Source: Fomes fomentarius
Lineage: Eukaryota > Basidiomycota > Agaricomycetes > Polyporales > Polyporaceae
Assembly: GCA_022606135.1 (NCBI GenBank)
Contig: JABYQN010000006.1
Span: 2,728,001-2,792,000, forward strand
DNA: 64,000 nt
Reading direction: 5' to 3'
In this document: positions 18,349 to 30,455 of the stretch, piece by piece
Numbering within the stretch: the stretch's first letter is position 1
How the letters are laid out: each line of letters begins with the position of its first letter
The notes under the pieces: generated by a model
Seen by the model: only the letters and a program-made list of their open reading frames with translations
Databases searched by the model: none
What the model was told of the DNA's origin: nothing
Translations under genes and position numbers: made by a program

Positions 18349-21300
18349 CTACTTGCGCCCGGCCCGCCTTTTCTCCTTCGACTTCTCCCGCTCCATCGCC
18401 TTCTCCTCTGCCCGCTCCGACTCTATCGTGCCAAACACGCGCTTCATGCGCTCGTTGTACGTACGATCCTTCTCCTTTTGATTTCTCTGATGTTCCGCCG
18501 CCAGGAAACGCGCGTCCTTGCGCAGCTCGCGGATCGCGCCCTTCCGCTCTTGTTTGTACTGCGCGCGGAGCTTCGCCGCCTCGTTGCGCTCGTGATCGGG
18601 GTCGCGATTGCGCAGGTAGTTCGACGATGTCTGCTCGAACTTGGGGACATATGTTGGAATCGGGATGGGCTTGTGTGCTTGTAGTTGGAGTGGCCGATGC
18701 GCTTGCATGGCGAATTTGAGTAAGCGCCCCGAGGTGTCCTGTAGCTTTCGCAGACGAGTCTGCGAACAGATAAGGTCAGTAGAGGGCATACATGGACATA
18801 TACGAGAAGACATACCACCAGATCCCCCGGCAACTCTTTGCTTTTGATGGAGCTGAGAACTTCCTGAATGGGCGTCCAGAGCTCAACAAAGCCGTCCAAT
18901 CCTTTGTACAGATCTGCGAACCGTCCAAGCAGCTCTAACGTGAGCCCGGCCAGATCGACCTTGGACTGTTCGCTGAGTTGCTCCTCGCATACACATCGCA
19001 CCAGATCAGGTTTACCGACTGATAACGCCTTCGCCTTCTTCGCGTTGAGCGCAAGAGGAAGCGTTAGCGGTGACTTGAAGTCCAGTGCTGGGAAGCTCCC
19101 TGGTAACGATGTCGTGCCCGCATACGAGTGAGGGAACAGATGAAGGACGGAGTTGATAACGAAGTTGATGGCCTCGGGGACGAAACGCTTCGAGAGCTTC
19201 TCGTAGTGCAGGAACAAGCTGCACAAGAACAGGCCACTGGCGATGTCTTGCAGCGAACGCACCCTACCGAGCCCGAGGTACGCTCCCATGAGTAATCGCG
19301 CGGGAGATACAACGATGTGATTCATGTCACTAGTTGGCCATAGTTGCCCAATGACCCGCAATAGCGACAATTCCGGCATACCGGGCCATGTTTTCGCATC
19401 CGGATCTAGTGCCCCTTTTGATAGTCCGCGCTTCAGATTCTTGTGCATGAGAGTGAGCTTTTCAACGAAGGCTGTCGCCGATTGGATGGGGTAGGCTTTT
19501 GTGAGTGCAGCGAGATGAGGGAGGATAGCCGCCAATACGGTAAATCGCGGCCTAGGTGGAGTGGTTATGTAGAGGACATGCTCGATAAGGACGGTGTTCA
19601 AGCCCTGCAGAGGTCACGTTCAGCTACAATGAATGGCAAATGGTCACGACGTCGAACCTGAAGTTTGGACCTGTTCTCCTGCGCCAAGCTTGGATGGTAC
19701 AATGTACGGATGCGCTTGACGACAGTAGGGATGTCCTTGTCGTCGACATCATCGACAATCTCCAGGAATTCGTCGTGCGTAGCGGGGCAAGGGAAGGTAT
19801 ATGGGAGCTCCTTAGTAGCGGAGAGTGACTTCGTACGACGTTCCAGCTTCGTCTTCACGAGTGCCTCAGACTCACCCGCCTCCCCGTCCTCGTCGCCGGA
19901 GTCTTCTGAAGCGCTCTCAAATTCCTCAGCAAGAGACCCATCTTTGTCCTCTTCCTCGCCGGAGTCATCTTCACCAGACCCCTCCTGGCTCCCTTCTTCG
20001 TCGTTGTCTGCCTCGCCACTACCCATCTCCTCATCCGACACATGCACTTCAACACCCTCACCCAAGCCGGCACCCAAGCCACCCAAACCCTCGTCTTCAT
20101 CGTAGAAGTCGTCTTCGAGGTCGTCCCCACTACGAGGTCGTGACTGCTTCCGTTTCGCCTTGGGTCCCTCATCATCGCTCTCGCTCTCCGCACCATTCAT
20201 CCGCCGGATACGTCGCCTCTCTGCTTTCTCCAGCGCCTCCTTTTCTTCCAAAGCCAACTCATCCTCCGTCTTCGTCCTGTCCTTCGGCTTCGCTCGTCGG
20301 TCGAGTGCGAGCTCTCGCACGTCATGATCGTACTCTTTGTCCTGGTCATCGGGAGGTAGGTCGGTTACAACCGGTGCCGGAGGCTCCTTGCCCGCGGAGG
20401 ACTCAGATGTCGCCCCCGCCGGCGGTGCTGCGAAGAGTAGGGAGCGGATAGAGTCGAGTTCATTGTCGAGCTCGTGACGCAGGTTCTCGTCTTCTTCTTG
20501 TTGAGTTTGTCTAAGCATCTAGGACCGAGTGTGAGTACATGCAGTTAGATAGAGGAAGAGGGAGTAGATACCTTGTGCTGTTTGCTCTTCGCAATTACTT
20601 CAGCCATGACTTCCGCTTTAGACTTCTTCCTTGCAGGCTAGCAGGCGTTCAAAACACATTCGGGTTGATGACAAGAGAATGGCGTACCTCGTCTTCTTCA
20701 TCCTCATCCTGCTCTTCGTCCCCGAATCCACCAAAGTGCGACCTCCCCACTGTCCTCTTGTCCAATTGACCTGCGGGCCCAACACTGAGCAACGCAGACA
20801 AAGTGGCCCAAAAGTAAGTATGACTCACCTTCATCCTCATCCTCATCTAGACCCAGACCGACGTTGTCAAAGTCGTCGAGTTTGGATAGACTTTGACCAT
20901 AATGGGTCAACTCGTCCTCGTCCTCCAGGTTGAACGCAACACCTTTGGACGCACGCTGCCGCTCCCGCGTGAACCGCTCCAGCATACGTTCCTCAGGTGT
21001 CATATTCGCGTCGTTTTCACCAAACCGACGGTCGATAATACCACCCGCGCGGTCTTTTTCCTCGAACTCCTTTAACAGAGTTTTCTTCCTCTGCATGTCG
21101 AGCATGAGCGTGAGCGTGCATGCGCGTGTAGAATATAGTGATAAGCCCTTGAAGATACAGAACGCACCTGCTCAATGCCAGCCTGTTTGCTCTGCGCGGG
21201 CCGTCCCGTAGTCCCAATTATCTTCCTCCCTCCGACATCGTGTTTGACCTTCGTGACCTTCACATCAAACGGGTTGAGCTTTTGCTGAATCTCCCTCAGT

Positions 21301-21434
21301 CGCGTCTCCTTCTTCTCTTTGTCGCGCTCGGTTGGTGCAGCACGCTTGCGCTTCTTGCCAGCCTGGGGTTGTCCCGTTAGTCCTGCCGAGTTCAGTGCGG
21401 TCTTGAGCTGCTTGAGCTGTGAGCCTTTGGCCAT
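18349..21434 (-). CDS. NOP14: Nucleolar protein 14, SSU processome component
   Basis: Seven exons on the minus strand (21168-21434, 20829-21090, 20688-20770, 20572-20637, 19658-20518, 18816-19604, 18349-18759) give 912 residues, close to the family's usual 800-900. The N-terminus has MAKGSQLKQLKTAL and the conserved LNPFDVKVTKVKH block. Then come RKKTLLKEFEEKDRAGGIIDRRFGE, FGGFGDEE, the ELALDRRAKPKDRTKTEDELAL motif and a long acidic Asp/Glu/Ser tract around residues 320-400. The helical C-terminal half ends in a Lys/Arg-rich tail (KEKRRAGRK). Nop14 acts with Noc4 and Emg1 in the small-subunit processome for 18S rRNA maturation in the nucleolus. All introns are in frame with GT-AG ends. The gene lies just upstream of ATR on the same strand. 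Confidence 0.93.
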
Positions 21435-21849
21435 GGTATCGTTGCCAAACGGGAGAGATCCCTGACGGTAAAAGGCACGGTTATAGCAAGCAGTATGTTG
21501 TGGAGTAGCGAAGCAAACAGGAAGCAAAGCAAGACCGTAATGCGCAAGGACTTGTAGTCCAGCGCTTAGACTGAATGAAAGTGCCCAAAATTATGTCACA
21601 GTCACAGTGTGTCACCTGTAGATCTCAGATGGCTCGATTGCTAAAGACCGATTCGGAAGGTGAAGTGTTCTTTGGTTTCAACGTCCTCCATCCTCGTAAC
21701 GCGCTTTCAAGTCGTGTATCACATCCATCCAAAAAGCAGGACAATCTTATAAAACAGGCTCAAACACAGGTAAAGGTTCGGTTGACGACCACTGGACTCG
21801 TCCCTTAGTAGTTGCCCTCAGCAGATGCCGCCACTCATTCACAAAACCA

Positions 21850-21856
21850 TATAAAA
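21850..21856 (+). promoter_or_regulatory. TATA box of the zinc-knuckle hypothetical gene
   Basis: A perfect TATAAAA lies 77 bases before the proposed start codon at 21933 and 34 bases before the start of a small upstream reading frame, a plausible core-promoter position. Transcription start is unknown. Confidence 0.5.
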
Positions 21857-21889
21857 CACAGTAGGAAGTTAGATCCTACAGCACCGTTC

Positions 21890-21916
21890 ATGTCATCTAC
21901 CCTTGAAGCTGCCTGA
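21890..21916 (+). other. Short upstream open reading frame (8 codons) in the leader of the zinc-knuckle gene
   Basis: ATG at 21890 opens an eight-codon frame (MSSTLEAA) that stops with TGA at 21914-21916, 17 bases before the main ATG. If it lies in the mRNA it could reduce initiation downstream. It could also be leader sequence without effect. Confidence 0.35.
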
Positions 21917-21932
21917 TAACAACATACATAAC

Positions 21933-22745
21933 ATGAAGGAACTGCTGCAAAGCAACGTCGTTTATATTGCCTCCCCTTCCCCATCGCAGCCTACTACTCC
22001 GGGAGTCACAACGGCCGGTGGCGGCACGAACCGCGAAGGAGTCACCGGGCCACTGGATTCACCCCAGACACCTAGGAAGGAGCGCAGATGCATCCACTGC
22101 GGTTTTCCGCGTTTAGGTCATCCGCGCTCCGGGTGTTTGAACGTAACGCCCCCAATTCCGGGGAAGCCTCCGAAGAGTCCAGGCACCACTCCCCGAAGAT
22201 CTCCTCGCTCAACCCAGCCGCTACAGCACAACGTCGTCAATCAAGTGAACGCGAATAATGTCCAGGTCCACGTTCACGGAGTCGCCGCCCCCCAGAGGAC
22301 ACGCAAGGCAGCTGCATCCGAGTCCGCTGAGCTGGGTATCCCCACCTCTCCTTCTCCTGCTCCTCGCAAGACACGCCTGGTCACACGCACAAGGAGCGAA
22401 GAGGAGCGACTCGATCATCTTCGTGACCTCGAGCGCGATCACCGGAGTCTCGTTTACATGATGCCGCTCACCGAGGACGAGTTGGTCTTCCAGGCGGCGG
22501 CGACGCAGAAGCATGGCTTCAAAGTCCGCACACTCCGTCCAGAGGGTAGCTGGAGCGACCAGAGCAAGCATATCATGCTATTTGGACGAGACAAGCGAGC
22601 GCTTGACAATCTCTACGATCTCGTTCGCCGCGCTGTAAGGGCTGGTACTCCGCTCAAGGACATAATGCAGAACGTTGGCATGGCGTTAAGATTGTTTAAG
22701 GACGTCTGGACAGCTTCGTCCATCGTGGGGAGGTGGGAGAAGTAG
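21933..22745 (+). CDS. Hypothetical protein with a CCHC-like zinc-knuckle motif
   Basis: A single open exon encodes 270 residues from ATG 21933; the frame upstream has no other ATG. After a Ser/Pro/Thr-rich N-terminus there is a compact motif C-x2-C-x6-H-x4-C (RRCIHCGFPRLGHPRSGCLN, about residues 51-70), which resembles a zinc knuckle. The middle is Pro/Arg-rich (SPAPRKTR, TPRRSPRS) and probably disordered. From about residue 155 a charged, helical region follows (RSEEERLDHLRDLERDH), then a possible folded end with PLTEDELVFQAAATQKHGF and a Leu/Arg-rich helix. I do not recognise the family and give no function. Nucleic-acid binding is possible from the knuckle and basic content but is only inference. 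Confidence 0.7.
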   Translation: MKELLQSNVVYIASPSPSQPTTPGVTTAGGGTNREGVTGPLDSPQTPRKERRCIHCGFPRLGHPRSGCLNVTPPIPGKPPKSPGTTPRRSPRSTQPLQHNVVNQVNANNVQVHVHGVAAPQRTRKAAASESAELGIPTSPSPAPRKTRLVTRTRSEEERLDHLRDLERDHRSLVYMMPLTEDELVFQAAATQKHGFKVRTLRPEGSWSDQSKHIMLFGRDKRALDNLYDLVRRAVRAGTPLKDIMQNVGMALRLFKDVWTASSIVGRWEK

Positions 22746-24061
22746 CAGGTCCAGATATCATATGTCGCTGCCGTCAAGATGGGAACAGGCGGCTGAGGGT
22801 ATTTGCCATAATATCCCTGCCAGCTGCAGTGGACGATAATACCTATCGACCCCATCGAGGCTGTCCGATGACTTGTGTGTACTGGGTCGCATGTCTGAAG
22901 TGACCCAAGAGTTCAAGCCTGCAATGGAGTTCGTGTTCTCAACCCAGCGTTGAGGATCTGTGGGGAACACCAATATACCTTTGAGTTGAGACGGACCGAC
23001 GGTAGATAGCGAGTACAGAGTCAGGTGGAGGGTGTTCCAGATCCCAAGAATGTTGCTATGCGGTCAATCACCTCATCATCTTCACAACTTGTTATTGTGT
23101 GCGTTTTGAGAACGGAGGACCGAAACAGTCGAAATACAACACACGGACATAAACAGGTGTTTATAGCCGATGCCTAGAAGAACAAAGAAACATACGTCGT
23201 AAGCTAGGGCCAGAATGGATCATGATTGTCTTCCAAGAAGTATGTGGGCAGAAGAGAATGCACACAACAGTTCGAAGCACGGATTGGAAAGACCTTGGCG
23301 ATTTGTTGGTGAAGGTAAACAAGAGCGGTAGTTGGTGGTCGTCACGTCGGACAAGCCCTAAGCGCAGAATGGTTGAGGATGCGTTTCCACTTTGGATGAG
23401 GGAACAGACGGGGCGGAGTTACCTTCGAGCCAAGAGCTAGGTACTAGCTGCGAGTCTCCGTGCGACTCCCTATGTAGAGAGGCTATTATATGTGCTAATC
23501 TGTGACATACACCCGCACGTACTATCCCCTCACCACTAGTTGACTGGCTTCGGGATGCAGGATTGTAGTCCCATGTAGCTATGCTGACGTTGCTCCTACG
23601 AAGTATCACTGACGTCGCCGTGCTGAGCAATAGGAAGTCGGATAGACGAACTTGTCAACTCACCATCACGACGTTGAGGAGTTTAGTGGCTGTTACTCTT
23701 GGTCTCCGGAAGCGCCGCATTGAAGATCCGGCAACCTATAGATCATCTCGAAATAGTGGTGTATTACGGTAGTGACGTCTCTGGTGGCGACCTGGATGCA
23801 CTCAGAGGTGAGGTGATATATAGCGTCGATATACGTGCAAGTCATTATCGGGGTATATTCCTGCGGAGAGGGAGCGGCATGGATGGCCGAGCTCGGGGCT
23901 ATGCGTGAACGAAATGTTGCGGACGACTGCTGTCCCGAACCGCCACTCGCCCGCACGCTGTATCCATATCTTCTTGGCCACCGTCCGCACGTATGTGCCC
24001 CCAGCTGTGTCTCCTCAAACCACCACCATCCGTCTAAGCTTTTGGATACGCCTCGGTTACC
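22746..24061. other. Intergenic region of 1.3 kb, no gene supported
   Basis: Several short frames exist (for example on the plus strand at 23222-23440) but none has family resemblance, splice support or flanking exons. The right end should hold the promoter of the CNH-domain gene. A long antisense frame at 23693-24559 reads through introns of that gene and is treated as chance. Confidence 0.5.
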
Positions 24062-26777
24062 ATGTCCGACGATCCGTTCGATGTACCGCCCGTTCCTGAA
24101 CAAGACCCGGCAGGCGGAGGCGGAGATGACCTTCCGACATACGACGACCTTGCAGCACAACACGGGCCTAATTCCAGGTGCGTGAGCGTCGTGTATCTGT
24201 CCGCAGCGTCCCGCGAACCGAGTGTGTACTGCTAGATTCGGTCGCTGGAGAGAATGGATCGAGAAGAGGTGCGTTTGTCTCTCTGGCGTCACGCACACAT
24301 GAAGTCGACCGCCCCTCTTCTGCAGAGCTGCAGAGCGATATAACGACCTAACACCAGCCGATGTAGAACGAAGACGACAGAGAGGATGGGGAGGTGTGAG
24401 TCTCCTCAGTACTTCATCCTTAGCCATAGCCAAAACCGAAATGACTGTGTGGCCACCATAGAACGACCAGAATGCGCCGCAACCCCAGCTCAGGTCTGCA
24501 ACCTCAACGCACCCACCAGTATCTTTCCCCCCGACGGTCTCCGTATATGCACCGTCCACCTACTCGTCCTCAGGCACATCGACATATGATGCCTCCTCTT
24601 CACATCCGTTCTCGATATATTCCAACGCTCCGTCTTCGTTCACGTTCGGGTCATCCCTACATCCTCAACTACGGCTACAGACCTCATTCGCTACGATGCC
24701 TGTATCCCCGCTCACCCATGCCAAGTATCCTCCACCGCCTGCATCTCTCATACCGGACTCCGTTCGCCCTTCGCACTTGAAGGTATATCACTTTGGTTCA
24801 CGGTTCTTGCCTCACACCACATCACCGATTCGATGTCTACTGCCCCTGAGCAACCACCACATACTGTTAATCGGACATGACAACGGGCTCTCTGCATTGA
24901 ACATGTTCCCAAAAGACTCGGAGTCAGTGGAGGACGAGCTGGACAAGGGACCGGCTGACGCTGAGGTTAAATTGATTTGGGAGGGCGAAGGGTGAGTCCG
25001 TCCGTTTATGACGTCTCCCTCGGCTTGAGCTGTATCTTCAGTGTGCATCAGATGACGATTCTGGAGTCGGAGAGCACAGGAGAGGGTACACCACAAGGTG
25101 TTGTCCTTGCCTTGGTGAGCTCTGAAGGAGATACATCGAAGGACCAGGAAAACCCGAGGACATTGCGAATGTATAACCTTGCAAGCCTCGTCAGTCTGGC
25201 CAAATGGGCTACGACCCAGAAGGTAGGGTATAACCTCCCTGTACACGGTAGATTTTAACAAATGAATGTATCAGAGTGCTCGGCCATTGGATCTGCGCCA
25301 TGCGACTCTCAACGGAAAGGGTACAGGCGGGAAGAAATACCACCGGCCACCAAGCTCCATCACCAAAGGACTGAAGAGCCTCGTCCTCGACAACAGTATC
25401 GTTCAGCCGCAGACTCCCACACGACACCAAGAGCAGCACTGGTCCTCACCAGATCGGCAGAAGCGCGCCGCAACGCCCGCCCGCGCAGACTCGGTCGACT
25501 CGGAGTGGGACGTGGTCAACGAGCTGCCGTTGCGATGGGCAACACACTATACGTCCCTCGCGACGCATGGATCACGTCTGCAGAACAATTCGGTGCTGCT
25601 GTATGACGTCTGGCGGAACGAGGGCACCCGCGGCCCTGGCGGTGTCCTGCTAGCTGTCGCGATCAAGTCGGCCATCCTGCTGTACGAGGCTCCCAAGGGC
25701 GAACGCGCGTTCCGATTCTCGAAGGTGATACTCTCCATCTCGTCTCTAGCTCTACACACGCTTATCCTGCTGTAACCTCTCCTTCTTCCGACACAGGAAT
25801 TCTACACACCCACGCCCGCGCGCAGTATCACGTTCATCCAACAATCTGTCCAAGACAACATGTCTCGCAGCCCCTCAGACGTCTTCCCGCGCACCGCACC
25901 CCTCGACAACAGTTCCGCGCGACACACTCGCGTCTTCTCTATGAGCGCGAATCTGCGCGTGTACCCAAACCAACTCTCCCTATTCGTCGTATTCGAGAAG
26001 AAAGCAGGCACGATCCGCCTCGCAGACAGCGCCGTCGGCGAGGTAGAGCTATACGAAGACAACTGGAGTGCACAGCAGAATGCGCTCATGAGCTCGCCCT
26101 CGACTTCCTCGCTCACCACCCGCCGCTCCCGTGCGTCCTGGGACGGCCGTGGCTTCAGCAAGGACAAGGGCCCGTGGGTGCGCCCCGCCAGGTTCGACGT
26201 CCCTGGCTCGGCCAGTCGGACGACGCTCACGCAGATGTACCTCCTCACCCGTGGCCGTCAATCGCACATCATCCCGCACCCGCTCCCCGCGAAGGTCTCT
26301 GCCGTCCCGCCCTACCGGATCTTGTACTGGACGTCGATGCCGACGAGCGTGAGCGTGCGGATATGCTACTCGGAGTTTGGGGAAGACCCGCCGTTCTTGC
26401 AGGTCGTGGCGCTGAGCGAGGACGGGGTGGAGGTGCAGGAGGTGCCGCTGTCGCAGCTGTCCGAACGCAAGGGAAAGGCACGCGCTCAGGATCCCGTCAG
26501 AGCGCAATCCGACGTGGGCGGCGCTGCTGGCCTGCTATTGACTGGCGGGCACTGGGATCAGCCGTTCTACCCCGGCAGCCTGTCGCGGACATACTCGACT
26601 TCGAGCATGAACAGCCGTGCCTCGTCGACGGTGGAGGACGAGGACGGCCAGCCGCGGAGCGAGAAGAAAGAGGGCATCTACGCGTGGGTGCAGAAGGGCG
26701 CAGAGGATTGGCGGGTGATCTGGCTCGGAGATGCCACTGTGGACGACGAGGGCGGGTTCGCTGAAGACGAAGAGTGA
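24062..26777 (+). CDS. CNH (citron homology)-domain-like protein
   Basis: Seven exons (24062-24177, 24236-24268, 24326-24395, 24462-24991, 25042-25222, 25275-25724, 25797-26777) give 786 residues. The N-terminus (MSDDPFDVPPVPEQ) is acidic and Pro-rich, followed by a Ser/Thr/Pro-rich linker to about residue 150. From there the sequence has beta-propeller character: LKVYHFGSRFLPHTTSPIRCLLPLSNHHILLIGHDNGLSALNM, then KSAILLYEAPKGERAFRFSKEFYTP, LSLFVVFEKKAGTIRLADSAVGEVELYE, and FLQVVALSEDGVEVQEVPLSQL. This pattern fits the CNH domain found in Rho GEFs and vacuolar sorting proteins. No DH, PH or kinase domain is seen, so it is a free-standing CNH-type protein of unknown partner. The acidic C-terminus ends FAEDEE. 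Confidence 0.68.
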
Positions 26778-27085
26778 CACCATTCGTGATTGAGAGAGGA
26801 TGTCGAGTACGAGTACATGGACGCTACGAGCGCTGCTATGCAAGCTATCGATCGATGCATCATATGAGAGTGGAAAGCAAACATGTATATAGGTTAGGCT
26901 GTTGAGTCCCAGTGTACAGTGCATACTAATGCTATGAATGTCCCATGGAGAATGTGCGTATATATAACGTATCGGTAAGTAGCGATCGACAACAAGGCGC
27001 AACGTAGAGAGCGGGTGAAGATGGAAGATAGGCAAAACCTCACAAAGACGACGGCGGCACACCACCGCTTCAGAGCGAGAGCTAA
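26778..27085. other. Convergent 3' flanks of the CNH and TRP-like genes
   Basis: The two genes end facing each other over 308 bases. The sequence is AT-richer than its flanks and shows no further gene. Confidence 0.5.
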
Positions 27086-30000
27086 TCACAGTGCCGGTGT
27101 CTGTGGATCCGAGCGCGTAGGCCCACGCAACACCGTGAAAGACCGTCGACCCTGCTCGTCCGCACCGTTCAAGGGCTGCGCAGACGACGACGAGCTCTGC
27201 GGGTGTCCGGAACGTGGGGGTTTGCGCATGACGACGAACGAGCGGCCTGTCTCCTGGCTCGGCGGTGGCGGCGGGCTCAGCGGCGCGTCGCTCTCGCTCA
27301 TCCGGCGAATCTTGCGCCTGTTGTACCAGTGCTTCTTCTTCGGCTGCGTCTGCGTCGCGGGCTCCTCGTTCATGTACTCCACCCGTGCCCTCTGTTCCGG
27401 CGCGTCGCTGACCGCCACGGGGTTGAATGCAGGGGCGTTCTCGATGACCGCTGTCTGCGACTTTGTCCGGATATGCGCTACTGGGGGCATCGCCCCAGGT
27501 GGCAGGCCCCGTGCGGCGGCGCTTGCGATGGAGGGCGAGACAGGCGGTGAGTCGTCGACGACCGAAGGGGAAGACTTTGCGAGCGACCCGCGGCCGATGT
27601 TGCGCTCGCGCTCCACAGACGGGAACGTCTGTGTTGAGCCGGATGCGATGGCGTAAGGCGAGTCGTAATGGGCGCGTCCTCCTCCTACCCTGGCGAACCC
27701 AGACTTCGGGACCTCGGACGTCGAAGTAGAAGCTCCTGCCTCTACAGCATTGTCGCCAGGTCCAGGGAATGGTTGCCATGCAGCCATGATGAAGCCCGTC
27801 TCATCGTCGCTCTCTTCCTTGTACGGCTGCATCGCATGTTCGGGGCGGAGAACCGATGGCGGCCCAGACGAGGGTGGGGTCGTCCTGTACGATGGCATTG
27901 GTCTTTGGAGCACAAGCGTAGATGGTTGTCTATCGGTAGCGCGGTATTCGCCTCTCGTACGAGCAGAATGTCGGGATCCGCAGCAGCCCATGAGACCCAT
28001 AGTGCCCAATAGACCGCTGTCAACCACATGTCGACTCCTGCCGAATCCAACGCCACCTATGATGCGCAAGGTTGCTTCGATTATTTTCACGATGAGCATC
28101 AAGAGGAACGCCAGGTAGATCAAGCCTAGTATGAACAGGATCGCATATGTGACCCATTGCGCTGCGCCGGCACCTATGGAGACCTGTCGAAGTAAGAAAT
28201 ACGGGTGTGAGCAGTTACGTACCACGGAGCGTCGTGAGAACTTACGACGGGGGTGAGGATGACGAGAAGGACCGCAATGACTATCCGCCCGACACAGAAT
28301 AGGAAACTTATGAGCCCCATGCTCGCGCCATGACCCCAGGGCAACCATATGCTCGTCCCAAGCGCCGCGGCGACCTCGACGACAAGGATTACGATAGCTT
28401 GCGCTGTGCCACTCTTCTGACCAAAGCCTATCGTAACACCCATCGCAATATTGATTGCGAAGAGGGTGCATGCGAACAGCTGGGAACCGTGCCTATAGTG
28501 GTTGTATAGCGGCCCGAGCGAAAGAAGGGTCCAGGTCTCGTCGTACAACTTGCTTGTCCTCGTGAGTGTCAAGCGAAGGACGAGGAAGGCGGGGATCAGC
28601 ACGGAAAAGAAGGCGAAGGATAATGCCGCGAGCGTGAGTGACGCTGGGGACACTAGAGGCTTGCCAAGGTTCAGATGATAGCACGAGAAGATGGTGATAG
28701 GGAGGTGGAAGAGGATCAGGATACGGATGAGGTTACCCTGCAAAACGCTGCCATGGAACGAGACCATGTTGCTCCTCCATCTCCACGAACGGACGAAGGG
28801 GAAGCGCGACGTCGAGCGGGAGAAGAGGAAGTGGCTGTTCAGCGACCTATTCTCGTCTACCATGGCAGAATTCCCGATGCCGTCCAGCATGTCCTTGCTG
28901 GGGGACGAATAATGCGGGCTGCGAGTGCCTCCGAGCCCAGCGGACGGTTGATTGACTCCTGCGGCTCTGGAGATCAGCGACATGAATAAGTCGAGTGCCC
29001 ACACGAGTACACTGAGTGCAATGGTAACTGCGAGAATCGAGAGGAACAACGCAAGGCAGATGCCGAATAGATCTTGAGGGCGCAAACCAACGGACCATGC
29101 GAATGCAGGTATACCCGTTGTAGCATTCGCAGGAAGCTGAAATAAGAAGTTCGGTGCATCGCTGTTGATGTAGATAGCAGAAGAAGGGTCGCTCAATTGG
29201 TCGGCGAAATTCGAAGGCGGGTCGTATGGCGAGACCGTGAATGGGTTCCAATGATCCTGAGCAGCGTTCGACCCTTGGGTGAGAGAGATGTCTGTATATG
29301 AGGTCAGTATCAGTGCGAGAAGAACGGAAGTAATAATGCTAACTATAGCTGAGCATTGCCCAAGCGGTCTGGGAGAGCAATGGATCTGCCCATATGGGAT
29401 CAGTACCGCTAACCATCATGACAAGGACATATTCTTCTTACAGGTGAACATCGGCCATTGGACGGCGACCATGGAGAGCGCTGCACACCACTGTGTATGG
29501 AAGACGATGTCTCGCAGCGAAGGCGTACCTGCACAAATGACGTCACCCTACAACATCCTCGGTACAGAGACATACGGATCGACATACAGAACCGCATTAA
29601 CGCAGGGCTCGATGCGAACCGTTCGCCGCTCAGTGCGCTCGCAAGGACGAACCCGGCGCTTTCCAGCTTGGCCAGTACTCCGCTCCCACTCCTCGACGAG
29701 CCGCGGCCCCACGCGGCGACCAAGCGTGCGATCCCAACGACTGCCCAGTACCCTATCGCCAACCCGACCGTGCACCAGAATATGATGTGTGCGTGTCCAT
29801 AGACCGAGCCGACTGCACCGGGATTGAGGGCCGTGGTGTTGACATCCAAACACAGGAGCTCGTGTTGAAAGGGGTCCAAGGCTCGGAGTCGCGTGTTCAG
29901 CGTTTCTAATTCAAAGCCAGGCTGAACCAATACACTCGACGAGAATGCCAACGGGCCGGCTGGTAAGGGGCAATAGCCGTTCGTGTCGGGCTCGCCTAGG

Positions 30001-30455
30001 GGAGAGGGGGACGGAGAGACGCGCAGAAGAACGAGTTACTGTTGTCATTCGGTTGTTGGAAAGTGAGGATTTCGGTGGTCGTGAAGAGTGTCGCTGGTGA
30101 ATTTGTCCATCGATGTTACCGTGTGTCTCCAAAAAACATAAGCGAAGGAGCTAGCGTATGATAACTCACTGGCAACAGGATTTTCGCCGTCTGACGCAGC
30201 GACAATTTGCTGAGGTGACGTTCCAATTACGGTGAAGTTAATGTACGGTCCATTTGGGCTGTCGGGGAAGAACTGAGCATAGACGGTGGAGACATCGACT
30301 TTCTGTGAGGTGTTGGAGCTCGAGAAGCAGTCAGAGAACTGGACGGTGGCGGGTTGGGCGTTCGTCAAGGAGAAGCGAGAGACAGTGAAAGCTAGGAGTA
30401 GAAGAGTACGAGCGAAGGCCCGCCATGGTAGGTAGGGCTCATGTGGGCCAGCCAT
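27086..30455 (-). CDS. TRP-like ion channel / Flc-family membrane protein with ML-like N-terminal domain
   Basis: Seven exons on the minus strand join to 1006 residues: 30170-30455, 30040-30093, 29588-29995, 29442-29528, 29344-29385, 28246-29291 and 27086-28183. A signal peptide (ARTLLLLAFTVSRFSLTNAQ, about residues 14-33) leads into a lumenal ML-like domain with paired cysteines (FSDCFSSS ... GYCPLPAGPLAF). Then comes the family hallmark TPSLRDIVFHTQWCAALSMVAVQWP, followed by YPLLSQTAWAMLSYN and about nine hydrophobic segments up to WVTYAILFILGLIYLAFLLML. The long C-terminus is cytosolic, Ser/Pro-rich and basic. Relatives are Pkd2/Flc-type proteins, linked to calcium, flavin transport and cell-wall control. 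One 44 nt intron (29996-30039) is needed to avoid a stop; see findings. Confidence 0.85.

Larger units (their letters stand above)
21435..21932. promoter_or_regulatory. Divergent promoter region between NOP14 and the zinc-knuckle gene
   Basis: This 498-base gap separates two start codons pointing away from each other. It contains a TATAAAA at 21850-21856 on the right-hand side, a second ATAAAA-type stretch near 21748-21754, and a tiny upstream reading frame at 21890-21916. No RNA gene was seen. Confidence 0.55.

Noticed and set aside
19825..20451. Plus-strand Pro/Arg/His-rich frame of 208 codons
   Set aside because: Antisense shadow of the acidic tract of NOP14.
23693..24559. Minus-strand open frame of 288 codons
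   Set aside because: It is antisense to the first exons and introns of the CNH gene and its promoter, with no family resemblance.
26535..27779. Minus-strand open frame of 414 codons
   Set aside because: It is out of frame with the TRP-like last exon, runs on antisense to the end of the CNH gene, and has Arg-rich chance composition.
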